64,000 bases of DNA, taken from positions 28,125,873 to 28,189,872 of the forward strand of contig CM055113.1 of NCBI GenBank assembly GCA_029204225.1, written 5' to 3'. The position numbers and the translations under genes are program-made. This stretch comes from Diphasiastrum complanatum (Eukaryota > Streptophyta > Lycopodiopsida > Lycopodiales > Lycopodiaceae). The stretch's first letter is position 1, and each line of letters opens with the position of its first letter. The notes beneath the pieces are model-generated. The model did not search any database. It was not told where the DNA came from and was given only the letters and a program-made list of their open reading frames with translations. This document shows, in pieces, positions 21,636 through 32,590 of the stretch.

Positions 21636-22594
21636 CTAAAACCCAGATTTGTATGTTGAAACAGCAACGGTATCTCTGACCCAGCTAATATATTCCAACG
21701 TGCACTTGTGTGACACTGTCTCTAATTCTTCTGCATTCTTGAGGTACTTCCAAAATTTGGGAGATCCTGGAAAGCCCATGTTGTCTGCAACAATCACTGT
21801 TCCTGGTCCTATCAGATGTTCGTTCTTCAAGAGAAGATAATCCGATAAATAGAATTCCTTAGCGTGATCCAGGAAGACAAAATCAATAAATTGCTGATCA
21901 AATTTTTTCAAAATATCTTTCACGTCCTGGACACGTTTTGTGAGTGTTCCCTGTAATACCTCACACTTGGATGAGAGTCCTGTGCCACAAGCAAGCAGTT
22001 AAACAGAAGAAGTCAAATCAAACTTCCATGAACATATAATAGTTTCCGTAGATTGTATGCCATGACAGGCATCAGGTCTGTAGATCATTCAGGAAATGAT
22101 CAATTAAATGCTGGCAATGCTAGTCTTGCTGAGAAGCTACTGACCTGCAGGATTAAAATGACAAAAAAGCATGACTAGAAAAAGGAACCAGAAGAACCTG
22201 CGTGGTCGATAATTTGCTTTGCAATCTCAGCATTTGGTGGGCTTTTTTCTATGCTGATCAACAAGCTTTCAGGCTGCTGAAACTGCGAACTGATCCGCAC
22301 AGCTGAATAGCCGCAGTAGGTGCCAAGTTCCAGGGCCACCTTTGGGTTACGATCCCTCACAGCAGCATCAACAAGCGCACCCTTCTCGTTACCAACGTTC
22401 ATGAACCAGGTACGCTGGGAATAAGCATCCGCTGCTTGCAACACCGACTGAGGATCACCTTTGGCACTTGTTTGGCGCACGTGCTCCAGCAGAGCATTCT
22501 CCCTCCCATCCCCAACTTGTCCTGTAAACCAAGAACTCAGGCTACACATTGCTCTGACAAATGAAATAGATCTCACAATATGTTCAGGTAACAT
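21636..22594 (-). CDS. Catechol O-methyltransferase-like SAM-dependent methyltransferase (2 exons)
   Basis: Exon 1 is 22594-22198 and exon 2 is 21979-21636, with a GT-AG intron of 218 bp between them; together they give 246 codons and a stop at 21636-21638. An in-frame TAA just upstream supports ATG 22594. The protein matches the COMT family (class I, Mg-dependent), which moves a methyl group from S-adenosylmethionine to a catechol hydroxyl. Visible: DAYSQRTWFMNVGNEKG (the COMT start motif), the SAM loop LELGTYCGYSAVR, ISIEKSP, and metal/catalytic residues in FVFLDHAKEFY (Asp, Lys) and VIVADNMGFPG (Asp-Asn pair). The length fits soluble COMT. A mildly hydrophobic N-terminus (IVRSISFVRAMCSLSSWF) may be an anchor but is short. 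This is not the plant lignin COMT, which is unrelated and longer, nor CCoAOMT. The plant substrate is unknown. The frame is intact. Confidence 0.85.
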
Positions 22595-25500
22595 CTTTGC
22601 TTCCTTAGCTTATCCCACCAACACAAGCTTCTGTTTAATGAAGATGCAAATTTCAGAAGCAGCCTGGGATCAAGATGATCCACCAATTGAGCCTTTCAGC
22701 TTATAATTATGTATCAGGGTTCAACCAGACTTCAGATCTATCCCTCCCAATCTCAAATTAATCCTGAGAACTTCTGGCTTCTCGACGGATGTTAGATACA
22801 AGCTCCCATATCCTGCAACCAAAAACAACAGATGTGATTCTATGTCTTATGTGGGTACAGCTCTAATACAGAATCCTGAGGATTTCCTTCACTCCCAGTT
22901 CATGCAAGAATATCTATCTGTGGGTCACTGGTGTCTGCATGCAATCTTTGATCTTTCATCCCAATTTCACACCTACTACTCCTACTTTATCTTCGTGGAA
23001 GAAGTTTTTTGCTCTATTAAAAAAGTAAGCTTAAAATCAAACGAAGCTTGACCTTAGAAGTCTACAATGCTGCATCTTCATGGACATGAACGATCCTTGC
23101 AATCAGGTATTATTGGTTTTAGGGGCAAAGTTGTTAATAAAAAACAAAGTAGTCTTTGAGATAACGATGAAAAGTACTATAATGGAATCTTGGTTTAAAT
23201 AGTCTGACAGTATGTCTTTTGATGATCAAACTCACACCACATAGTGAGTCGTCTCGGCTTTGAGCATGTGCTCACAATATCACAAAATCTTATCACTTTG
23301 TGGAAAAGCTAAAAACACTTTGTGGAAAAGCTAAAAACATTTTTGTGCTTAGATTGACCAAGAACAAAAACAAAGCTTTTTGCACATCACTAGCTAGGCA
23401 CGTTGTCCCTTCATGATAGTTTTGCACTTAAGACACTCTTGGCATCTCCAAGCTGCAATGCACCTCAAAGGCTAGTTTGCATTTCAAAGAAATGCAAAAA
23501 AAATTTGAAAGCATGTCATTTGAATGGCAAGCTTTAAAATTGCCCTTCCTTTTGAAAGGTAACTTTAAAAAGTCAAATGTCATGCTACTTTGAAATTTAT
23601 AAAAATTTATTGTAAAATATAAGATCAATATATGCATAAGTGGTTGAAAGATCCACACCTATTTTATTTGAAAGGTACCCTTGCATTATACATGTCATGT
23701 GAAAGGTAATAAAGAAAAAGCCCATCGGGGTGAAAGGTAAGGGTGCATGTCAAATTCCAAGCTTGAAGTCTTAAAAGCAAAGAATCTAATAACGTGTCCT
23801 AATATTCACAACAAGGTTGGCAACACGAAGGCTTCCACCCGTTGGCATAGAGTTGATCTATACCACATACTTGTTAGTAGCCATCGGCACATAGTCGTGT
23901 GCTATCGATGGCCCGCACAATATCAATATGGGCCATACACTTTTGTATTGGGAATCCTGCATGTACGGATTCAACCCAAGTCACAAACTCTATAGAAAGT
24001 GTGGCCTTTATTGTTTTGCGTGGCTAGATGGCAATGTCCAGGCATCATCATGAATATGCAGAGGCATGAATGAACATTTCCAATTGTAGTGTTATGAAGA
24101 AAGCACACCCAATCACACCCTTCAAAGGGTAATTCTGAAATGGGTGGTGGTTTTTTATTAGCCTTAAAATTTGACTTGCATATGCACCTTTCATATCAAA
24201 GGGCATTTTTTAATTTTTAGCTTTCATATGACATATATGTGTCAAGGCTACCTTTTATTCTAAAATGCAACAAAATATAATCTTGATGTAGTTTAAGCAT
24301 AAAATTTCAATCTTATCAAGAGTTTGATTTTTTAAATATACCTCTCAAACTGAAGAGTGATTTTAAAAATTGCCTTTCACTCGACATGTTGTAGATTATT
24401 TTTGCTAATTGAAAGTCAAATAAATGCATTGTACAAGTGTGACGAGAGGGGTGTTTGTTGTGATGATGGATCTAGCTAGAAAGTAAGCAAGTCAGGTGGT
24501 CATGGATCGCCAGTTCGTTGGACATGATGTATCTTCCCCCTAGTCCACAGTTCCTTGTTAGCCTTGTAGCCTTGTGGGTTTGTTGCATGACTTACGGCTC
24601 ACAGTTGATGTTGGTCAACATTATAGATGGAGATGAATGTTTATTTTATGTTTTTTAGCTTTGCCCAGAAGTGGTAATCGATAGTTAAAGTTGATGTGTT
24701 GTTGTGTGGTGATAATATCATGAGTTTTAGTAGAAAACTATTTCTATATGTGATTATTATTTAAAAAGTCATTTTTTTTTTCGAATTATTCCTTCACTTG
24801 ACTCAAACCTTGTTGTGATCCTTGTTACCTTTTATATATATTCTTTTCTTCATGGTTGGATCTCAATGCCATTTTATCAATATGAAGATTTGCCTTTGGG
24901 AGCATGCGATAGGGAAAATTTTTTTTCACCAATTCAGATGTTTCGATGTAGAATAACATGTCTTCGAAATTCAAAAGCATCGATGATTTTAGCCACCATA
25001 GTTCTAACTCTGGACATTCTATCGCTATACTCTTTTGAGCTACATTCTGTGTACTTAACCAGCTTTCCATCCCTACTCTTAGGATGACATGCATGAATCT
25101 AGCTATGGTCGGGTGGTGAATTCTTGGGGCCACCTAACCATAGATAGATTCATGCCAATCTAGCACCCCCTTGCTACACCATTTTACATTCACTAGTTCA
25201 CAATCACAAACACAAGCATTCTCAAGATCCTATCACTACCTAAGTCCCACACCAAAGATAGTGATCATCTCAAGAGATTGCCCTACAACAAGACTGTTAT
25301 CTACACAACACGCAAGAGTACAAGGAAGCATGTCTCCATAAATCTCCGCTCCAATGGGCAGCCTAACCCTCTCTTATAGATGGGGATTAACTCCCCTCTA
25401 AACACTAGAGAGTGTCCTCCCAAGCCAATGAGAAGAGCAAAGGCAAATGAAAGGTCAAGAGACTCCTTCCATAACTTATGCTTCTTGAACCATAACTTAT

Positions 25501-25700
25501 TATGCTTCTTGAAATGCCACTCTTAAGTCAATTGTATAGATCAAGGGTGCCCATTAGGTGTGCAATCCAAGTAGGGCCCAATGACTAACAAGTGATGATA
25601 AACTTTGGGCCAATGCCAAATATGTGAACATGGCTCAAGGTTGAGGCCCAATTTTTAGGGGTATGGTCCAATACCTATGGTAAAGGCCCCCTAACACCTC
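22595..25700. other. Non-coding intergenic sequence
   Basis: Immediately upstream of the methyltransferase start, so the minus-strand promoter and 5' leader must lie in the first kilobase; no clear TATA box was fixed. From 23500 to 24400 the string TTGAAAGGTAA or variants recurs several times. Frames at 24815-25133 on both strands look like no known family. Nothing else seen. Confidence 0.4.
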
Positions 25701-25734
25701 GCAAGGTTCCATACCTCGATCTAAGGTGTAGAAA

Positions 25735-25835
25735 CCTCCATGCCCTTATCCAAGGACTCAAATAACTTTATCCAAAGGCACGTACCCTTATCCAAGGGTA
25801 CCCCTTATTCAAGGGTGACACACCATTTAGCCTCC
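25735..25835. repeat. Cluster of CCCTTATCCAAGG repeats with a hairpin
   Basis: Four variants of CCTTATCCAAGG lie within 100 bp. At 25783-25800 the sequence TACCCTTATCCAAGGGTA can form a 7-bp stem with a 4-base loop. Function unknown. Confidence 0.45.
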
Positions 25836-27340
25836 CCCATTTAGCCCCCTACACAGGCACATAGGGGACACTTAAATACTGCCAGTTACATAGGTATGTA
25901 ACATGGTACTTTTCTTCTCATTGTTCAAAGATCAACAAGAAATGTGTCACAATAATCAATGTTTAAATTGGTTTCTTATAATAACATGTGTCAAGTCAAC
26001 TACTTTTTTTTAATAATAGCATGTGTCAAGTCAACTAATTTTTTGGATATTGACCTATAGAATAAGATAAGATATTGGATCTTAGTTTCTCCAATGACAA
26101 CCATGTTGCCTATATGATAGCCCTTGAGAGAGACAATATGCTTGATTGTTTGAAGAATATAATTGCTCAAGTTTGACATTTGGGCATTCAACAATGCGAT
26201 TTCACCTTGTAGTCCTCTCCCACAAGCCAACTACCATGTTTTGATTCAGCAAGATTTGCCAATGTCATCATTCCAATTGGTACTTTTCGAACAATAGGAA
26301 TAATGGCAAGTCGCATATTTGCAATTCAGCATCATAATCAAGACTTCAAGATACAATGGACAAGTACATGCATAATCCATTCTCCCCAATGAGCCACATG
26401 GTGACACCACCAGCTCATCTAAGGCTGAAAAAGTCAAAATTTCTTCTGGAATCGCATGCCCAACATGCCACCAATTTTATTTCTTTTTCATTGGTTGCAG
26501 ACTATCTCCATCTTTGACATAAAAATTTATGCTCTTTTTGTGAAAAAGACAAATTGCAATTTTTGGTATAAACAACCATGCTTTGCTCCAAATGAAACAA
26601 GCAAGATCGGCCTTTACCTTGTATAATATTTTTTGGACTTGCATTGAATATAGTACAAACAACACATAGCCAATTTGGTTGCATTGGCCATGAAATTTAC
26701 AAACTCGGCTAGTTGAGTTTCCTTCTTTAACATGACGTCATTCAACATTTTATAAATTTCAACTTGTGCATTAGTATCTTCAACTAGAAAATCACATATG
26801 GCAATTGTTTGCAATTCCCATACAAAAGATCTATACACGTGTGGAATTGTTATGTACCATAAAAGTACGCCCTTAACTGATAGCCTCGCAAGGGACATGA
26901 CGTAGGTCTGGCATTATCGACATGTTTGTGTGCCATGAGTCACCATCCTAGTTGGTCACGTTTTGCCGGCAGGACCGTGCTTGATGGGACCCACTCGTTC
27001 TATGCCTATATAGAGGTGGGGTATTCCTTTTGCCATTCACTCAATCTACCCGGGAGTTGGTGGATGAAGAGCACATGTAGTAGCCAGGATGTATCTCCAG
27101 GCTAGGAGATATATGCTAGTGAGCACTGAGAGCAATTGTTGGTGGTATGGGATGCCAATTATCATTGGAGGCTTGACCGTGCATGATAGTGTTGGTAACG
27201 CCAATGCATGGGGGTGGATCGGCAATGACTCTACAGATGGGCGGTTACAATGCGCCATCACTTGCGAGTAAATAAAATGCGAGTTTACTGAGTTTATTTG
27301 ACCTAAGAAAGGTGATCATGACAATCATCATTTCAAGGAT
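25836..27340. other. Non-coding; unrecognised minus-strand frames at 26000-26900
   Basis: Short open frames on the minus strand (26898-26614, 26665-26477, 26437-26246, 26230-26000) follow one another in different frames, which could mean a decayed gene or element, but no family is recognised. A near-duplicate of about 20 bp (ATGTGTCAAGTCAACTA) occurs at about 25985 and 26021. Confidence 0.3.
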
Positions 27341-27344
27341 GGGT

Positions 27345-28400
27345 GCAAATAATTTTTTTGATTCCAACTATCAAACTATAATGATTACTATTTGCCTAAC
27401 TAAATTGTATGTCACAATTATTGAAAAACAATTAATTAATTGGTATGAAAAAAGCAACATCATAACCTTTGCTCAGGCTCTAGTATTAGGCCAACTTATT
27501 TTAATATTGGCCATCTTATTACATTACATTCAATTGTGGAGCAGGCCACGATATCCAAAAATCAAATATAATTCCACTTCGTAGATTTCAAGAAAATGTT
27601 TGATATTGTTGCAAAGGTTGGTCTTTTGAATGATATGAATGTAGTGTCTAGAGGGTTATTTGAGTAAGTTTTTCTTGAATTGAGCTCATTGTTGAATGAA
27701 TCATGCAAAAGTGGAATTATGAGCAATATGGATGTCCTGTCAAGGGTGCCCAATATTTCTGACTATGTTTGGGCTTTTTTATGCGGAGCTCAAAGACTAT
27801 TAAGAGCTGAATGCACTTGATTTTTTAGTTGAGTTATGTGGGTACCTCATACAAATTTCAATTTTTGCAGATTATGTTGTTTGGATTAGCAGGCACCATG
27901 AGTGCCTACATAGACGACTCAATGCAATAGTTTAATTTTGTCAATGCCCAAGAATGATTGTAAATCTAGGTTAAATGAAAAGGATGGTTGGTAGAGCTCG
28001 CAAAAGGAGTTTCTTCTCTCTTGCATAATTGTTGAGAATGCTACTTCTTATAGATACTTGGGTGTCAATTTTGAGTCTAAATATAATTAGTGCTCCTTAT
28101 CAACAAGTTCAACGTGATGCTCAAAACATGCAAACACAAAGGGCTAAATTATATTTTGATAACCTTGGTGAAGAAATTGATAAAAAGGAAAATATAAAAA
28201 GCTATTAGAATTTTGTACTCAATCCCATATGTCATAGGCTTACTAGAAACATCAACAAGCATGTCCTCAGTTTTACAATATTACACCTATCTATTTCAAA
28301 TTTTAGTTTTTCAAAAGAAAAAAATGATAATGAAACTTGATTTTGATCCTAGTGTCTCTAGCATGAAACAAATCTATATAAAACTTGAAGCTATATGATC
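27345..28400 (+). pseudogene. LINE (non-LTR) reverse transcriptase remnant
   Basis: Reads a LINE RT in order: TKLYVTIIEKQLINWYEKSN (about 27400), HFVDFKKMFDIVAKVGLLND (about 27574-27635), and a changed active-site box FADYVVWIS (about 27863-27890) where FADDVVLIS would be expected. FCQCPRMIVNLG (about 27935-27970) follows. Stops and shifts are frequent. The second catalytic Asp is replaced by Tyr. No ends or poly-A tail were identified. Confidence 0.7.
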
Positions 28401-29819
28401 TCTATAGTGATTTATGCAAATTTCATGCACTCTTGCTTCAATTTTTTAGAGTGCTACCACATTTCATTTTTTTTATAAAAAATTAACAAATTACCAAACA
28501 GAGATATAACTCCTATGAGATGAAAACAAGAGACTTCACACAAAATATAAGAGCCCTTCTCTTTGAGCTACTACCATCCACAACAAAAAATTTAAAAAGA
28601 GAACTGATACACTTTGATAGTATCATTAATAAGGTAATAAGATATTTAACTGATTTAATACTAGTAGTAGTGTTTTTCAGACCTTTGAAACTAGCTTGAA
28701 ACGCTCCTTATAAACATATAAATCTATATGAATTGGTCAATCTTCCATGCACTCATCATTGATGTAAAGATTTTTACGCATTTGGCGTTGCTTTTTTGGT
28801 TTGTATGCAACCTCACAAACATGAAGCATATTTTGTGCAGCTTGCTTTGCATGCACAGGCAATGCACTTTATTGGAGGTGAGCATGAGAAGTAAATTTAT
28901 TTAAAAATATAATCATCAAGCATAAATGCAATGTTAAATTTGACATAAAATGTACTTACTATGGAATGAAGTCATTTAAGTCTACTGGATCAAACGGGAC
29001 CACTTCTTCGTCATCATCAAAGTCTAATGTAGTGTTGGTGTGCGTATCTGGCTTTAGTAGTATCTCTGATTCAATATATCATAATGATTACTAATTGGCA
29101 ATAGCACACATACCACAAAGCAATTGAATGTGAAACAAAACCATGATATACCAAAGATGAAACGTAAAATTCACATATAACATACTATCTCTGCTCTGCT
29201 CTCAACATGTCTCAAAAGTTCCATGTCCATGTCCACAACCCATGAATTGTTCAAACACTGCCCCGTGACTCTTACAAAAATTCTTACAAAATGCATAAAG
29301 TTGGGGCTCTTTTCCACCTCTGTTCTATAAGGCATTGTTGTCTTGCTATTAGTAAGCCTCTCTGCGGTAGGTAAGTAGTGGACCATAAGTCACTACCACT
29401 CCTAAACAATGACGTGTCAATGTTATTGCAATGCTCGATAGGAGGCTTGCTTACCCTTCTCACTCTAGACAAAATGTAGACATCAAGAAAGTTATGTTGC
29501 AACACAAATAATCAAGTATAATTAGTGATTGAAGATTGTTCAAAAAATAAAGACTTGAAAAACAAACGTGTATAGTGAATCACATGCACATAGAAATTCC
29601 GACTACTCACCTCATCACCATGTAAACTTACTCCAAAAGGCTCAATTCTTTTCAAGCACAATCTTTTGTACAACTACAAGGTAGTCTTGTGAATGTTTTA
29701 ATGAAAGAACATTGAATAGTGGCTATTTTAAGCAAAAACTGTTTGCAAATACTTCATCATTGTGTTTGTTCATTGGTCATTCCTCAACACCATCTCACCA
29801 ATTAATCTAGGGCACCAAG
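28401..29819. other. Non-coding; nothing recognised
   Basis: AT-rich sequence with short frames on the minus strand near 29171-29505. These could be the decayed downstream part of the SWIM-type pseudogene, but I cannot support that. Confidence 0.35.
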
Positions 29820-30514
29820 CTAGTCTTCAACGCATATCGGCCCCACACATGTTCTATACCCACTCAGTGCACAAAATACTTCTATGGAAAGAAGGGGAGA
29901 CTTATGCACAAAATCATGGGAATCGCTCGTCAAACTCATAACACGAAAGTAAACAAAATATATTTGCTTGCATGGCATGTAGCCCTTTCCTCTTGTCTCT
30001 CGCATTTTAAAGTCCCCACATGTACATTTGGGATGTTCTAAAATTGTCACCTTATATATCTCAGTTATTCGAGGAACCTTCAATAACGACATCAAATTCA
30101 ATACACTGGTCTTTCTTCAACACCATTTCATTGCACAATCTTGGCAGACATCTCTAGAGCCCTTTCAATTTGATCCATCGCCATCTTTGATATCTATACT
30201 TCAGATGTTGTTGAAGCATGATTTTTTTGTCTAAGATTTTTTGAGAATTCTTGAGTGGGGCCACTAACATCTACACTCTCGAACACAGATCCAGCACCTT
30301 CCAAATGCTTGTATTCTTCATGGATGGGGCAAGTGTTTGTTGAAACTTTCCAAACTCCAGGTGAATTTCCTGGGACACTCAAAATGGATTGATTAAGCTT
30401 CCACATGTGTCTCTTAACTATAGCTGGGGTTTGACGTCTTGAATAAAGACTTGGTGCAGGTGAAGATTTTTTATCAACATTGTTAATCTTTGTGCACTTT
30501 TGGGCGGGTGCCAT
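29820..30514 (-). pseudogene. SWIM-type zinc-finger protein pseudogene
   Basis: On the minus strand, after a disordered Ser/Pro/Lys-rich part (30514-30194), the block IYKVTILEHPKCTCGDFKMR and GKGYMPCKQIYFVYFRVMSL (about 30060-29940) fits the SWIM zinc finger: CxC, then a spacer, then CxH. The final zinc-ligand His is Gln here (CKQ). Upstream EFDVVIEGS (about 30100) is the usual strand before the finger but lies in another frame, and stops occur at about 30194 and 30130. SWIM fingers occur in plant FAR1/MuDR-derived proteins and ZSWIM ubiquitin ligases; the wording here is closer to the ZSWIM2-like set, but the partner domain (RING) is not seen. Confidence 0.55.
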
Positions 30515-30819
30515 TGAAAACCCACTACATCTAGCTCAACTTTTGGGTGTTGTTCATCGTATATCCCAATTGGTCTCATGCACATCGGTCTTTTGCACTA
30601 TAAGATAACTCCCCTTTGACATGCCATCTCGCGCAGGTTGCTTCACATCAACACCAAAGGAGAGCGACAAACATTTTTTAGATTTTTTGGAACAGTCTGT
30701 TGGATGAGTGATTCGTACTCTAATCAGTGGCTGTCATTTTCTCCAAGCTGCGTTGTCTTTGACATAGGTTGCTTTCTTCTAATTGTTTTTTGATTACCTT
30801 TCAACACGTCATTCAACTT

Positions 30820-31411
30820 CTCCGTTTTCAAATGTACCTGGTGCCACAACTATCTGCTTATCCACAAAGGGAGGCCACTTGGTGTCCAGTCTGTACAGGC
30901 AACCACACGGCTAATGAATGCCCACAGATGCGCCAATGCCTAGAGAAGACGAAAAAATACTCTCATTTCTGTATCATGAGTGGTCACGATACCTCCGAGT
31001 GTAGATACAATCCTTGAGTACAAGCAGCTGCCAGGTAGTACTACCCTCAAATGCAATCTGACAAACAATACTCATATATATCAAACTAGAACCAACCACC
31101 ACTTGCACTACTAGCACCACCTGCTAATGAACAACAAGAAATGATTGTCAAACCCACTATTCAAGCAGCTAATGTGAATGTTATTATGCCTAAACTTGAG
31201 ATTTCCGAACCACCCTATGAACTCTTCTATCCTACTGAGGAAATATTTGTGTATTCCATAGATGGGTATGAGGGCAAATTAGTACCAACTTACGTAATCA
31301 AGTTCCAAAACCGACAAGTAGACCCCCTATCAAATGTTATGGGTGTGGAGGCAACCATGGTATTGAGGAGTGCCCTAGCAAGAAATAGGGACAAAATTGT
31401 AGAAAAATAAA
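30820..31411 (+). pseudogene. Gypsy gag C-terminal remnant with zinc knuckles
   Basis: WCPVCTGNHTANECPQM (about 30878-30928) and CYGCGGNHGIEECP (about 31336-31380, in another frame) are CCHC zinc knuckles, with the partial knuckle FCIMSGHDTSECRY between them. Stop codons separate the blocks. Zinc knuckles mark the nucleocapsid end of gag; pol does not follow, since a Copia remnant begins about 70 bp later. Confidence 0.6.
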
Positions 31412-31479
31412 TTTTCTAAGAAGTCTAAGTTTAAGAGGAGTCATCTAAAAAGAGTAAGTCCAAGACAAATGATCAACAA

Positions 31480-32590
31480 TCTGGAAAACAACAGAAAAAT
31501 TTCTGGTGATAGGAAGATTTGCAACAGATGCAAAAGATCAGGTCACACAAAAGACAAGTGTTGATTAAATCCAAAAATTGATTGCATTCATTGTCACAAA
31601 TAGGGTCATGCAGTAGTAGACCATTATTACAATCCCATAAACAAAAAGGAGCAGAATTGAAGCGAACCTTTAGATTCAAACTATGTCGAAGACAAAGCAG
31701 AATGCTCCAGAGCAGCAGAAGACAGGACAACAAGGAATTCAGCAGCTTATGTTAGTGCTGGTCTATGTTGTTCAGCAAATTCAATTTGAGAAGTAGTACT
31801 TGATTCGGGAGCCACCTCACATTTTGTTTCCTCGAAACAAATATTAACAAAGATTTCTTGTAAGCTGTTCGAGGAAGGTTTTGATAACCTAGTTTCTAAA
31901 GGCAACAGAGAAGGAAATTTGTATCACTTGAACATTCGAACTCAAATTGAACAAGCCAAAAAAAAAAAAATCAGTCTCAAGAATCAACAGATATTCTGTG
32001 GCACAAGAGGCTATGTCACATGAACTGGAAGCCTTGTACCAAGCCAACAAGAGTAAGAGAATCGAAGGAAATATCTCTACTTGCAAATTCTATCTTAAAG
32101 GCAAGATGACTAGAACACCTTTCAGAAAGGATGTTTATAAAGCAACTAAGGTACTAGAAATTGTGCATTCAGATATTTGTGGACCATTCGGAGTATTGTC
32201 TTTAGGTGATGCAAAATACTTCATTATGTTTATTGATGACTTCATCAAGTTTGCTGTAGTATACTTTATTCGTACAAAATCTGAAGCTTTCGAGAAATTT
32301 GTTGAGTATATGAATTGGGTTGAGAAGCAGACAAACAATAAGTTGAAGCAGATTTGCACAGATCGTGGAGGTGAGTACATCTCCAATGAATTCAAAGCTT
32401 ACTGTACTGATCGAGGTATTATGCATACAAAGACTACATCATACACACCTCAGCACAATGGAATAGCTGAACGAAGGAATCATACACTTATGGAAGCTGC
32501 CAGGTGTATGATGGCTCATGCGAAAGCACCAAAACAATTCTGGGCAGAAGCAATGGCTCCATCAAATTATCTTACAATTGCTACAATGTA
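31480..32590 (+). pseudogene. Copia gag knuckle, protease and integrase remnant
   Basis: In order: a zinc knuckle CNRCKRSGHTKDKC (about 31519-31560); a protease active site VVLDSGATSHFVS (about 31795-31833); a GAG-pre-integrase box LWHKRLCHM (about 31994-32022); and an integrase core with VHSDICGPF (Asp), CTDRGGEYISNEF (Asp) and GIAERRNHTLME (Glu). Reading-frame changes and stops (about 31565, 31787, 32080) break it. Where Copia integrase would continue to its C-terminal part, the sequence leaves the family at about 32570 (LTIATM, stop 32590). The last 210 bp form the start of the tandem array. Confidence 0.8.

Noticed and set aside
21636-22594. Identification as CCoAOMT or lignin COMT
   Set aside because: The motifs (DAYSQRTWFMNVGNEKG, LELGTYCGYS, FLDHAKE, ADNMGFPG) fit the animal-type catechol O-methyltransferase family better than either.
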